Source: Auxenochlorella pyrenoidosa (lineage: Eukaryota; Chlorophyta; Trebouxiophyceae; Chlorellales; Chlorellaceae). From it: a stretch of DNA of 12,786 nt. Below, piece by piece: positions 1-9,346 of the stretch. Numbering within the stretch: position 1 is the stretch's first letter; each line of letters starts with the position of its first letter. The translations under genes and the position numbers were made by a program. The DNA is taken from assembly GCA_001430745.1 (NCBI GenBank), contig KQ481975.1:362069-374854 (forward strand). Reading direction: 5' to 3'. Below the pieces are notes generated by a model. That model worked only from the letters and a program-made list of their open reading frames with translations, searched no databases and had not been told where the DNA came from.

Positions 1-1893
1 AACTGGCAGGAGGGCAGCTCTGCCCCTACACGACTCTCTTGATTGACGCCAGCGACAGGACCATGCACAGCGGCAGCCAGTGTGAGAGGGGCGCCGCGCA
101 GTGCCAAATGTGGCGCCACTTGTAGCCGCGAGCCTGGCTGCCTAGGGCCCGCTCTCCGGGCCCTGCCCTGCAGTCGATTTTGACGCCGACCCGGCGGGGC
201 TCAAGGTGTTTGAGTCGGGGGCCATCCTATGCCATGTGGCAGGTGGGTGGCTGCCCAGGAGACCTGCGGGCGATATGCAGCTGACCCTCTGGGGCATCGC
301 TGTCACAAGGGGTGGGGTGTGGGGGGGCTCAGAGAAGGGGCGCCTGCATGCAGGCCACAGGCCCGGTGATGCTTGTGGGCTCCTTGCACAGAGTGCCGCC
401 TTGCTACCCTCCAAGGTGCATGCCGCCCCTGCCAGTCAGCAGCCCAACCTGTCCCCGCCCCTGGCCATGCTGACACCCGGGACCCAGACCACTCGCTGTT
501 GCCTTGCAACCCCTGCCAGCGCGCGGAGGTCCTCTCCTGGCTGTTCTTCCACACCGTGAGTGCAGCGCCTCCTGCCTTCCTTTCTGCTCTGGCTGCCCTG
601 CCCGCATACTGCGCGCTCGCTCATGCTGCTCTTTTCAGCGTCTGGCCCCTGTGGCCTTCGCCTACCCTCCTCTGCTGATGCGTACCGCTTGGTCCCTGCT
701 GTGCCCTGCTGGCGCGCCTCTCCGCGCCTGCACCTGCCTCTTGCTGGCTGTCTTCCCGCTCTGGTGCTTGCTGCTGCATGGCTGATGACATCAACACGAG
801 TGACTGTGCTGCCTGCGGGCCCGCCTCCCCCGTGGCAGTCCACACTGGTGCCCATTGCCCAGTCGGTTTCTGTCCCCCTGGTGCTGGGCGCCCCCTCCCT
901 CAAGTCTCAGATGGACAAGGGGGCTGATGATCTGCGCCGCTTCATGGTGCGCCGGCAGGGAGGGAGGGGTGCGCGCTACCAGGCTTGCGTTGAGGATGAG
1001 TGGCGGCTGCTGCCTGTATACCTGGGTTGGGCAGCGCCCTCGGCTGCTGGCTGTCGCTGCCGCTTCCACAGATCAAAGCCTCTGAAGTTTCCGCGCTTTC
1101 TTCCATTTTCCCCCTTTGCTGCGTGCACGCCCGCGCGGCCACACAAACACATACATCACCCCGCCCCCACCCACCCGCCCTCCAGAGCATCCTTGATAGG
1201 CGGCTGGGCGACGCAGGTGGTTGGCTGGCGGCGGGGCGCTACACCATCGCAGACATCGCACACGTGGGCATGGCCCTGCTGCTCAAGTACATTCTTGGCG
1301 AGTGGGAGAGGAACCCGGTAAGCCATTCGGTGCAGTCTGCAGACTGGCCCAGATCCAAATCTCACAGACAACGAGTGTTCTGCCCTCACGGTGCTGCCGC
1401 TGGCCAAGACAGCCCTGTCGGGCATTGCTTGCACCTCACAGCGACAAAAAGTCTTGTCCCGGACCGTTTCTTCACCCCCAGCAGGCCTGCGCCTCAAGAC
1501 CGACTACCCCCACCTTGCTGCCTGGCTGGAAAAGCTCATGGCCCGGCCCGCCATGCAGGTGCCAGGGCAGTGCTTCAGCCAGGGAGAGCCTGACGTCTCT
1601 CCACTGACCTTTCAGTCTTACGAGGCGACTTCCTCCACAGACTTTCTCACAACTCTCACTCACTCACTGAGCCTGCTACCCTGCATGCCCATGCACAGGC
1701 TGCAGCCTGGGGTGATGCCTGAAGACCCGGAATCCCGGCGCATTGCTGACACCCACGCCTCCGCCCTCCCTTCTGTGCTCTGCAGCGCGGCATGAATGTG
1801 CCTGAGCCCTGCTGGCTGCTGGTGGAGGGCCCGCGTGAGATGAAGATGGCGGCCATTCGGGAGCGGGCCCAGCAGTACGGCATTCAGTTGTGA
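1..1893 (+). CDS. Glutathione S-transferase-like protein, 5'-partial, multi-exon
   Basis: Glutathione S-transferases conjugate glutathione to electrophiles or reduce disulfides, usually as soluble cytosolic dimers. Recognisable exons: 174-242 carries the end of the thioredoxin-like N domain with the glutathione-site signature VFESGAIL; 392-415 (AALLPS); 520-555 (RAEVLSWLFFHT, start of the helical C domain); possibly an exon from 639 (RLAPVAFAYPPLL); 911-946 (MDKGADDLRRFM); 1186-1317, with ILDRRLGDAGGWLAAGRYTI followed by ADIAH, the N-capping region of GST C domains; 1499-1558 (TDYPHLAAWLEKLMARPAMQ); and 1786-1893 (RGMNVPEP to the stop at 1891-1893). The last four exons are all phase 0 with GT-AG borders (acceptor for 1499 follows CTCAAG; an acceptor at 1484 would be out of phase). 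The pattern is closest to the YfcG/Ure2p-like disulfide-oxidoreductase GSTs. The 5' end is outside the window. Exons between 242 and 911 are uncertain, and the 242/392 junction does not keep frame. The family call is firm; the subclass is inference. Confidence 0.8.
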
Positions 1894-2672
1894 GGCTGCA
1901 CCAGGGCAGCACTGCAGCACGGCGCTTGCAGTTGCGCGCCAGCAGGCTTCCCGCACAGGTATAATGTTCACGGCTGTGCAGGCCCTCGCAGTGAGATGAT
2001 GTGTCGCAGAGCCAAGCACTCGTCCCTTGGCAGCGCCAGCAGGCATTCTGCACAGCAGGTACGTGGCGCTGGCATGGCAGCAGCGGCAGAATCGATTGTG
2101 TGTGCTGCTTGGTGCGAGCTGACACGTTTATCAGGCAGCTGCCCCTTGAACCTCCAACTATCTTGTAATGCTGCGCACTGCGGTTACTCGAGGAGCCTCC
2201 GGCCAAACCATTCAATGTTGGTTGTCCTTCAGAAGGCACGGGCGGGGCTGGAAGATGCATAAAAGGATGAGGATGGGATAGGGGACAGATCAAGGATGGG
2301 CATCAAGCAGGGAAGGGTCTGGTCGTGCAGCAAGGTCGGCAGGGATTCAAAAGGGGCAAAGATGGTCCGCAGCATGGAATAGTCAGGGGAATTCCGAGCC
2401 TGAGCGGGGTCGCAGGGTAAAGCACAGGCCAAGGATAGTCCAGGTGGCAGGGTGGTTGCAATGCAATGGACTGCAATGCGGTCTGATTTTAGCTGTTGTA
2501 TGGCGCGTGCACTACATGGCAGAGCAGGCCATTAGCTCGGCCTGCCCAGCGGCCGGGCACAGAGGCAGGCACACGTCCCAGGCGTGGCTGCTGCCTACTG
2601 TGCGCCGGAGCCTGGGCTTTGGGCGCTGCAGCCGCTCGTTGAGCAGAGGGCGGCTGCTTGCGGGTGGGCAGC
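1894..2672. other. Convergent 3' region between GST and minus-strand gene 2
   Basis: No convincing exon is visible on either strand. This stretch should hold the 3' untranslated regions of the GST gene (plus) and of the secreted-protein gene (minus), whose stops lie at 1891-1893 and 2673-2675. Open frames here are short, overlap on both strands and contain no recognisable motif. Confidence 0.5.
2164..2168 (+). promoter_or_regulatory. Candidate TGTAA polyadenylation signal of the GST gene
   Basis: TGTAA is the usual polyadenylation signal of chlorophyte nuclear mRNAs, with cleavage normally 10-20 nt downstream. This copy lies about 270 nt after the GST stop codon on the same strand. A five-base match can occur by chance, so the assignment is inference. 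Confidence 0.4.
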
Positions 2673-4041
2673 TCATGCGCGGGTCGGGCAGCACCAGGGG
2701 CCGTCGCCACGGTTCACACAGGTGAAGCCCTTGTCGCTGCAGCAGGACAGCAGGGCAGCGAGTGTGGAGATGAGGTGTGACTGCTGGGGGCACAGCGGCA
2801 GCTGAAAGCAGGCGACAGCACAAACGGGCGGCCAGCATCCGACATCTGCCGACAGGCTCGCTGCCTGCGCAAGCGCTTTGTCGCTCTGCCACCTAGCCGC
2901 ACACGCAGCCCAGCTGCGCCGGGGGCCATCGCTGGTGTCGATTTTGCGCACTGCCCTCCTTCCCGGCCGCCGCGCACACTTGGGCACACAGGCGCTGTCC
3001 CCTGGACTCACCAGTAGGAGCGCAGGACAGAGAACTGCGGCTTGGGGCCGCTGCCAGAGTCGACGAGGAAGAAGCTGACGCGGCTAGAGCACTTCAGCTT
3101 GTTCTTCTGCGGCGCAGCAGGCGAGGCGCAGGGCAGGCTGGTGAGCACGCGGCAACGCCCAATTCTGTGCCGGTCCCCTTCAGCAGCTACTGCTTTGGCC
3201 GCTCCGGGGGGTTGAGGCAGGGCTTTCAACACCAGGACAGACCCCAGACCAGGGCTCTCACCTGGTAAGGGTAGCAGAAGTTGTTTGGGTACTGCAGGGG
3301 GGCGCAAGGAATGTTGTGCAGAGGTGTGAGCAGACTGGCAGACAAGACCCGGTGTGTGTGTGTCTGTGTGTGCGCCCCGGCGGCGGCGCGAACAGCAGGG
3401 CCCCCCCACGCTGGTCGCGTTTGTGTGCGTGGGGCGGGGGGGGCCTGGCGGGGCAGGACGTTGCATGCAAGAGCACGAGGAGCATCAATGGATGCCTTGC
3501 AGGCATCTGCTGAGCGTGCTGAGCAATGCAGCAGCATCACACGGGCCGCACCCAGCCAACCTGCTTGCAGTCACCGCCGCCCGGGCCAGGCCTGTAGCCG
3601 CAGCGGCATGGCGCAAACTTGTCTGGGGTGCGCGCAAACCTGCAGGGGAAGGCATAGGAGGGGCAGGGCTGTCGGCGCGACCCCCGGGGCAGCGGCAGCT
3701 GTGCTGTGCGCGAGGGGGCGGAGGGCCGGCTGGGAGCTGCCCGTGGTAGGCACTCCAACCGGACACTCTGCCACAGTGCTTCCAGTGCAGCTGGAGGAGA
3801 AGCAGCGTGCCAGGCATCTGCTGGTGTTTGAGGGCGGGCGCATGGTTGGATTTCCACTGGTGCCCAGGCACACCACGTGGTGAGACGCGCTGCTGCCGCT
3901 GCCGTTGGGCTCACAGCCCCTTCCCCCAGTTCTCCCTACTACTCACGCGCCGCCAGGGCAGGTCTTCTTTGCGCTGGTGCTAGCGATCGCAGCGCCCAGA
4001 AGCAGCAGGATGAGCAGGCAGGAGACGCTGGGCGACCGCAT
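2673..4041 (-). CDS. Small secreted cysteine-containing protein, family not recognised
   Basis: The model starts at ATG 4041 and begins with a classical signal peptide: MRSPSVSC, then the hydrophobic core LLILLLLGAAIA, then STSAKKTCPGG. Exons on the minus strand are 4041-3947, 3639-3561, 3291-3262 (only 30 bp, YPNNFCYPYQ) and 3106-3012. Donors include GTGAGT twice, and every phase closes (2, 0, 0, 2). The mature part contains FARTPDKFAPCRCGYRPGPG, then GGDCKQ, then the YPNNFCYPYQ exon, then KNKLKCSSRVSFFLVDSGSG. The last exon is unsure. The frame ending at 2673-2675 gives a tail with paired cysteines (LLSCCSDKGFTC, GPWCC); the earliest phase-compatible acceptor puts its start at 2955, for about 193 residues in total. 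An alternative acceptor at 2951 would stop much earlier, near the TAG in GTGCGGCTAG. I do not recognise the family. Secretion is predicted from the leader; function is unknown. Confidence 0.62.
3352..3373. repeat. TG microsatellite in an intron of gene 2
   Basis: An alternating TG run of about 22 bases with one C interruption lies inside the intron between minus-strand exons 3561-3639 and 3262-3291. It is a simple-sequence repeat with no sign of further function. Confidence 0.85.
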
Positions 4042-5161
4042 TGTGGTTTGGACGGACCGGTGGCAAAGGCGGGCGGTGCTCGAGGACTCTAAAGGATAAT
4101 TGGACGGAGTTGTGTTGTTGGACGGGCGGTCGGAGCGCATTTTATGGACAGGTTTTTGTGGTACAGTGGCAGCCACCTGGCACTGCACGGGAGCCTCGCA
4201 CCCCACTGCCCAGAGCATTTCTTGCTGGTACAGCTGCCTTCTTGCACCTCAACGCGGTTGCACCTAGCACACACCTCTGCAAGAAGTGCCCTGCCCGTAC
4301 AGACCAGATATCGGTGCCAGCTGCTGCACCCCACCCCAACGGTGGCTTCCCACCGGAGCGGACCTGGTGCCGCCAGGGCACCCCACCCACCCAAGTGCTG
4401 CTTCGCAGCCCCTGGCAATGCCTGCCAGGCATGTAAGTCCACCTTAGACATCAGGATATGGAGGAATATGGAACACGCGGCGAGCGGGCTGACGCCTCCT
4501 GCCTGGCTTGTGCAGCCCTGCCCAGTGCATGACAGCGAGGGCGTGGCAGCACATGCAGCAGGCGGCTGGTGCAGGCTCGCTGCCAGCGTCAGCAGCGCTG
4601 CAGCTGGTTCCAACAGGCAGCGGCCGCGCTGGACACCCATGACAGAAGGTGGGGTTGAGAAGTTTGTGGAACCAGTGACTGCGGCCAGCGCTGCCTCCAG
4701 TCCGTCCCCACAGTCAATATGTGTGCCCTCACTGCTGCCAGGGCTGCCACCGAGCTGCCCCGACATCATCAAGTTGCCCCTTGGTGAATTTCCATCGGTA
4801 AATGCAGACAAGCAGTTGGATAGAGGCGCCAGCCAGCCTGCTCCTGGGGGGGAGACCTGACTCTGCCGCTGCTCACGAAAAATCAGGATTGGCCCCGCCT
4901 GTGGTCGTGCAGCTCTGGGCTCGAGCCACAGCTCCCGTGTATTTTATTGTTCAGACGCATACACAGGCAGGGGTGTTCATTGACCCTTTCCTCAAAAGCA
5001 TCTTGGATATCGAGATCTCACTGAACCTACTGGAAAGCCTGCCCGTGCCTGCGCTGCTACTCACCGCCCCTTTGCCATCACGCCAAGCGTTACCAGCTCT
5101 GTGGGAGGTGAGTGGGCGCCCAGCCTTCCCTCGAAGCCTTCTTGCCAGCCCGCTGGCTGCC
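4042..5161. other. Divergent intergenic region of about 1.1 kb
   Basis: This region separates the starts of the minus-strand secreted-protein gene (4041) and the plus-strand small-peptide gene (5162), so both promoters should be here. Two long open frames overlap antisense to each other: minus 4089-4811, opening from a TTG with in-frame ATGs near 4770, and plus 4144-4860. Neither has a recognisable domain, signal peptide or exon partner. Third-position base choice in the minus frame looks less GC-rich than in the confident exons. I treat both as chance frames in GC-rich DNA. Confidence 0.45.
4139..4146 (-). promoter_or_regulatory. TATA-like element upstream of minus-strand gene 2
   Basis: The minus strand reads CATAAAAT about 100 nt upstream of the ATG at 4041, in a GC-rich background where AT-only octamers are uncommon. 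The position suits a core promoter with a short 5' UTR. This is inference from composition and distance only. Confidence 0.3.
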
Positions 5162-5617
5162 ATGGCGTCCAGCACACTGACCATTGGAGTGCTGCTGCTA
5201 CTCCTGAGCAGCGCTGCAGGTGCAAGAGAAGGCAGGGGGAGGCTGGCAGTGGTTCCTGAGAGTGGCGGTCAGCGGCGCTGCCTGCCCAGCCGGTCCACGA
5301 GAGATCTTCCTGCCAGGCCCAGGAGATCTGCCTCGGTGGGCTTCCTGTATCTTCTTCGCAATCTTGTCTCATGCTTCGATGTTTTGAAATAAGGTATCTT
5401 ACCTTTGCCCTGCTTCATCTCCAGCCCAGGGTCCTGCCTCTGGCGTGGGGCTCAGCGCGCCCCTCCTGCCGCCACGGTGTCAGCTGCCCCACCCCCGCTA
5501 GCTCCGCCTGCACCCCCTAAGGGCAAGGGCCACCACCACCACCGCAACCGCCATACCGGCGCTGCTGCCGCGGCAGCGGGCGCGCCGCCTGCCAGGGAGG
5601 CCGCAACTCGGGGCTAG
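5162..5617 (+). CDS. Probable small secreted Pro/Ala/His-rich peptide (81 aa, two exons)
   Basis: The ATG at 5162 opens a strong signal peptide, MASSTLTIGVLLLLLSSAA. Splicing 5219 (donor GTGCAA) to 5430 (acceptor CCCAG) joins phase 1 to phase 1. It gives a mature chain with SCLWRGAQRAPPAATVSAAP, a PPAPPKGKG linker, HHHHRNRH and a poly-Ala stretch (GAAAAAAGAPP), ending at the TAG at 5615-5617. Exon 2 has mainly G or C at third positions. Competing readings: the unspliced frame to the TAA at 5390-5392 (76 aa with dibasic RR sites), or acceptor 5424, which gives a shorter mature chain. The leader is the well-supported part; the splice choice is inference. No family is recognised. The gene is divergent from gene 2 and convergent with gene 4. 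Confidence 0.42.
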
Positions 5618-6084
5618 CAGGCTGCTCGCGTCCACACCAGGCGCCAGGCGAGTGGCGGCAGGCGCAGCGACAGCCACAGGCACCAGCTTACTAGGCATCA
5701 CCAGTTGCTGTCGCAACAAGACACAAATAGGAGCTCACCGTCCTGCTGCCTATGAAAGCTCATCCAGGGTCCATTCACGCAAAGAGTACAAGTGCCATGC
5801 ATGAGTGTGTGCTGTGTATGCAACTCATGGTCTGATTCAACAGGGGTGCCGCAGCCTGTCAGGTTGCATCACATGGATGGGTAAGGGCAGAGGAGATGGG
5901 GGTAGAAAGAGGGCACAGAATGGAGGATGTGGAGCAAGGCATGGAGCATGCTACAAGCCATGCAGTAACGTGGCCTGTAGGCACTGGAAAATCTGGGGAC
6001 AGATCACCTGGGATAATCTCTTTTAAATTCAGCTGTGCAGGTGGCGAGTGACTGCCGCAAGGCGCGCCCAAGGTGAGAGCCGGC
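5618..6084. other. Convergent 3' region between the small-peptide gene and gene 4
   Basis: This stretch lies between the plus-strand stop at 5617 and the minus-strand stop at 6085. It is somewhat richer in A and T than its neighbours, as expected of 3' UTR and intergenic DNA. I see no exon, RNA gene or repeat, and no TGTAA signal for either gene. Confidence 0.5.
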
Positions 6085-9000
6085 TCACGGGCACTTGAGG
6101 CATTCGTACGTGGCCGGGCCGCCGCAGCCTGCGGGAGATGCACAGGTGGTGCTGTGGCTCAGGAACTGCCCGGCAGGCCGCCCTTTCAGCCGGCCTTTGC
6201 GTGCATTCGCAATCATGCCATCCGCGCCCCAGTGTGGTCAAGCATCCAGAACGTCAACATGGGTGCTTGCGCGAGCTCCCTGTGGGGAGCTTGGACAATT
6301 TCCAGCCTGCCGTGGCCGCTCCTGCAGCACGCAGCTGCAGCCCCCACCCCCCACCCCCTCCACACCCCGCTCACCTTTGCCGCTGCCTCCGGACTTCTTT
6401 ATGTAGTCACACATGGGCTCCCCCACGATGCGGGTGAGCGGAAAGACCGAGCTCGACGAGTCCGAGGCATCCACCCAGTAGCTGCCGCCCCCCGCAGTGA
6501 CCTTCAAAATGGTCCCAGTGCAGGTGCCATTGGCTGCACGCGGGAAGAGCAGGGCAAAGCAGAGGGAGCAGGTGAGAGGGAGGATAGCCTGTCTTGCAGG
6601 AGCTGCCAACTGACAAAACGCATGCCTGCGTGCGCCCTTTTATTGGTGTGAGGTCGAGCAAGAGGCAGCCCTGCATAAGGAAGCGCAGAAGGGCCGGCCC
6701 TCGCACCTGCCAGCTCCCACTGGGTGGAGGCAGAGTCAGGATCGTCGCACTTTGGGGCGCGGGGGATGGGAACTGCAGGCGGCAGAAGGGAACGGGGTGG
6801 TTAGCTACTGGATGAGTACAGCTGCGCTGCAGGGGGGCTGCAGGCATCGGCAGCATGCGGGGGACGCAGGCTGAGCAGTGCACCCCAAGAGCTGCGTCGC
6901 CGCCCCTCGCCGCCACATGGCAGCTGCACACCTGGATCCTTGCAGGCGTAAACCGTGTAAGTGTTGTTCATCGGCACCTGCAGGGCGGGCACAAGGAGGG
7001 TGACGGCAGCTTCCATTTGAACAGCCGAGGCACTTTTGATGCTGCCCGTCAGCCTGCAGACTGGCCGAACCCTGCTGCCGCGCCTTCGGCTGCCAGCATG
7101 CAGAACCACCGCTGAAAACTGGCGCTGAACAACAGCATGCATCACCAAAGGGCCTGCCAGATGGCGCCTCTCCTGCTCCTGCAGCAAAACGAGGCTGCAC
7201 AGCTGCATGCACACGGGTCTGAGCCAGCAGCAGCGCGCTCCGACCTGCAGGTCGCCGTCGTCGCCGGTGTCGCAGTCGCTGCCGCCCGGGGGCATGCCGC
7301 CCTTGACGTCAGTCTTGACGACCAGCACGGCTCCCACCGCGATGCCGCTGGTGCGGATGAGCGGGCGCCGCCACCACTTCTGCGGGCAGAGCAGGCGGGA
7401 GGGTGCGCGCAGGCGTTTGCCCCGTGAGTGCGGCACAAGCGGCTCCTGCACTCGACATCGGTGCGCTCCACATGCGCGCATGCTGGCGGGTCCGCGACGC
7501 AGCGCCTGCCTGTGCAGCACGACTCCAACTATTTCAAGCTGCAAGCAGCCGCGGTGAAAGGGGCTAGGTGGGTGAGCCACCCCCCACCATATCACCCCTC
7601 TCAACCACCCCCCTTGACTCACCCTGTTGACTTCGGGGTCCTGCGGCTCATAGTCGTAGGTGGCCTGGTTGTCCTTGACAGCATCGCCCCACTCTGCAGG
7701 CAGGGCTCGCGACGCCGTAGGCAAAGGCTGGGCCTGCTGCCCCGCGCCCCTGAGTGCACAGGCTGCCTGCCTGCCCGCCTGCCCGCCTGGCTGCCCTGCC
7801 TGCCTGTGTACCTGCCAGCCTGCCTGCCTGCCCCGCCCTGCCCTCCTGGCTGCCTGCCTGCTGCCCCCCCGTGTGGGGGCGGCCATCCCTGTGGGCCTCC
7901 CTGGGCACTGGTGGCACTGCCAGCATGCGGCGCGCCGCCCACCTGTGGTGTTGGAGGGGTCAGTGAATACGATGCGGCTGTTCTCGGGGTCGCCAGCCTC
8001 GGCATACAAGAAGCCTGCGGGGCGGGAGCGCAGCCTAAGGTTTGGCGTCGAGCAGCGCGTGGAAGCGTATGGGAGCCTGTTGTGCCGCTGGCGGTGGCAG
8101 ATCATGCCGGGGGGGAAATGCAGAAACCTGCACACACCCGAGGACAGGCCCTTGCCCGAGGCCCGCCTCGGCACGAAGGCAAACAAGGCAGGCTGTAAGA
8201 CGTGGTGAGCGGGCAGGGCGGGGGGCTGGGATCAAGCTCAGCCTGCACAGGCAGGCAGGGCGGAGCGGCGAGAGTGCAAAGGAGCCTTTCAGGTGGGCAA
8301 AGGGGGCGCCCCTGGGAAGGTGCAGCATTTTTATGCACCTCACCTGCGTAGTCCCCTGTGTCTGCATAGTACAGGTCCTTGCGGGATCCAACCACCTTCC
8401 ACCTGCCCAGCAGGCGCCCAGCAGGGGAGGAGCATGCATATGGGAGCGGGCAATGTGGGTGAAGGGATGGAGGGGAGCCGAGAGGGACTGACTCCATGCG
8501 CGATGAAGCCCATCAGAGGCGCCCCAGCGGCTGTCAGCATGTGGCGGCGAGCAGCCTGTGCAGGGTGCTGCGGCCTCAGCACGGTGCCTCTGTGCTTGCC
8601 AGCAGCAGAGCTCAGCAGGCCCGCCGCTGCGAGGCGCAAGCCTGTGAACGCTGGGCGTTCACCCAGCCCTGCCGTCCGGCCCGGCGGCCCAGGCCCTCAC
8701 CTGCCGTCGATGCAGGTGTAGTTTTCTAGGCCCGTGACCTGGAACACGGCTGCAACGACAGCCTTGGGTGGCGGGGAGAGGGAGTCGGGCAGCAGCGGGC
8801 CGCACTCGGGCAGCTGGTCAGCGGGCACCTGTGAGGGGGCAGCAGCGCAGAGGTGGGGATAGACAGGCCTGCAGATTGTACTTGCTTTGGGGATGGCGCA
8901 TAAAGACGTTTGCTCAGTGTCCAGCGTTGTGTGCCGCACAGATACCGCAGGCCTGCGGGTGCCGCCCGACTGGCGGCGACTGCTGACCGGCAGGGGGTGC

Positions 9001-9272
9001 CGGTGCCTGCACCTCGCAGCAGACGGCCTGCTCCTCGGCAATTCAGCACTAAGTCACGATTTTAAAGCGTTGGGAGGAGGGCAACAAGCAAGCAGACCAT
9101 CCCGCGGCGTGGCCAGAAGGGGGAAGAAGCGGGAGCGTACCCAAGGCGGTGGCGCAGCTGCAGGAGCTTGCGCCAGTCTGCGTGAATAAGCCTGATCGGT
9201 TTCGGAAAGCTCCCGACCAGCCGCAAGGCCGCATATTGCGACTGCCAACAGGGCGACAAGCCGGGTCCGCAT
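6085..9272 (-). CDS. Secreted DUF3455-like protein with extra C-terminal Cys module (303 aa, ten exons)
   Basis: Minus-strand exons: 9272-9141, 8828-8701, 8402-8344, 8014-7943, 7693-7623, 7379-7245, 6977-6932, 6772-6707, 6533-6375 and 6128-6085. All borders are GT-AG, all phases close, and the coding length is 912 nt. Residues 1-19 are a signal peptide (MRTRLVALLAVAICGLAAG), followed by a Pro/Ala linker (AQAPAAAPPPW, 34-44). Residues about 60-212 resemble DUF3455: VFQVTGLENYTCIDGRWKVV (the Y-x-C...W start), FLYAEAGDPENSRIVF, W-G-D-A-V-K, an isolated KWWRRPLIRTSGIAVG, then VVKTDVKGGMPPGGSDC and a VPMNNTYTVYAC strand. DUF3455 proteins are secreted, mostly fungal, plant and bacterial, with no established biochemical role. 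Residues 215-303 form an added module with CTGTILKVTAGGGSYWV, MCDYIKKSGG and a terminal ECLKCP. The gene model is strong; the family call is by recalled pattern and needs a profile search. Confidence 0.83.
7762..7866. repeat. GCCT/GCCC tetranucleotide repeat in an intron of gene 4
   Basis: About 105 bases are built almost entirely of imperfect GCCT and GCCC units on the plus strand (AGGC/GGGC on the transcribed minus strand). The tract lies in the 249-bp intron between minus-strand exons 7943-8014 and 7623-7693, upstream of that intron's acceptor in the sense direction. It explains the long low-complexity open frames seen here on both strands. It is a simple-sequence tract likely to vary in length. 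Confidence 0.85.
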
Positions 9273-9340
9273 CTTGCAGCTTGCAGCGGCGTAAAACAAA
9301 GCTCAGGACTGCTTGCGACCAAGCGGGAAGGTAGCCAGGG

Positions 9341-9346
9341 GTATAA
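9341..9346 (-). promoter_or_regulatory. TATA-like element upstream of the DUF3455-like gene
   Basis: The minus strand reads TTATAC about 70 nt upstream of the ATG at 9272. Distance and orientation suit a core promoter element, but the match is short and unsupported by anything else. Confidence 0.22.

Noticed and set aside
639..760. A fixed 3' end for the GST exon starting at 639
   Set aside because: RLAPVAFAYPPLL follows a good acceptor and the correct phase, but no donor downstream restores phase 0 into the exon at 911 at a sensible length, so I do not state an end.
3352..3373. TG run considered as a Z-DNA or recombination element
   Set aside because: It is a short, interrupted dinucleotide repeat inside an intron; nothing beyond ordinary microsatellite character is visible.
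7762..7866. GCCT tract considered as a CRISPR-like or tandem-gene array
   Set aside because: Units are four bases long and degenerate, with no spacer structure and a location inside an intron, so it is simple-sequence DNA.
7428..8198. 256-codon plus-strand frame and 461-codon minus-strand frame (6801-8186)
   Set aside because: Both run through well-defined exons and introns of the minus-strand DUF3455-like gene. The minus frame shows some true exons joined by translated introns, and the middle is the GCCT repeat. They are read-through artefacts, not separate genes.
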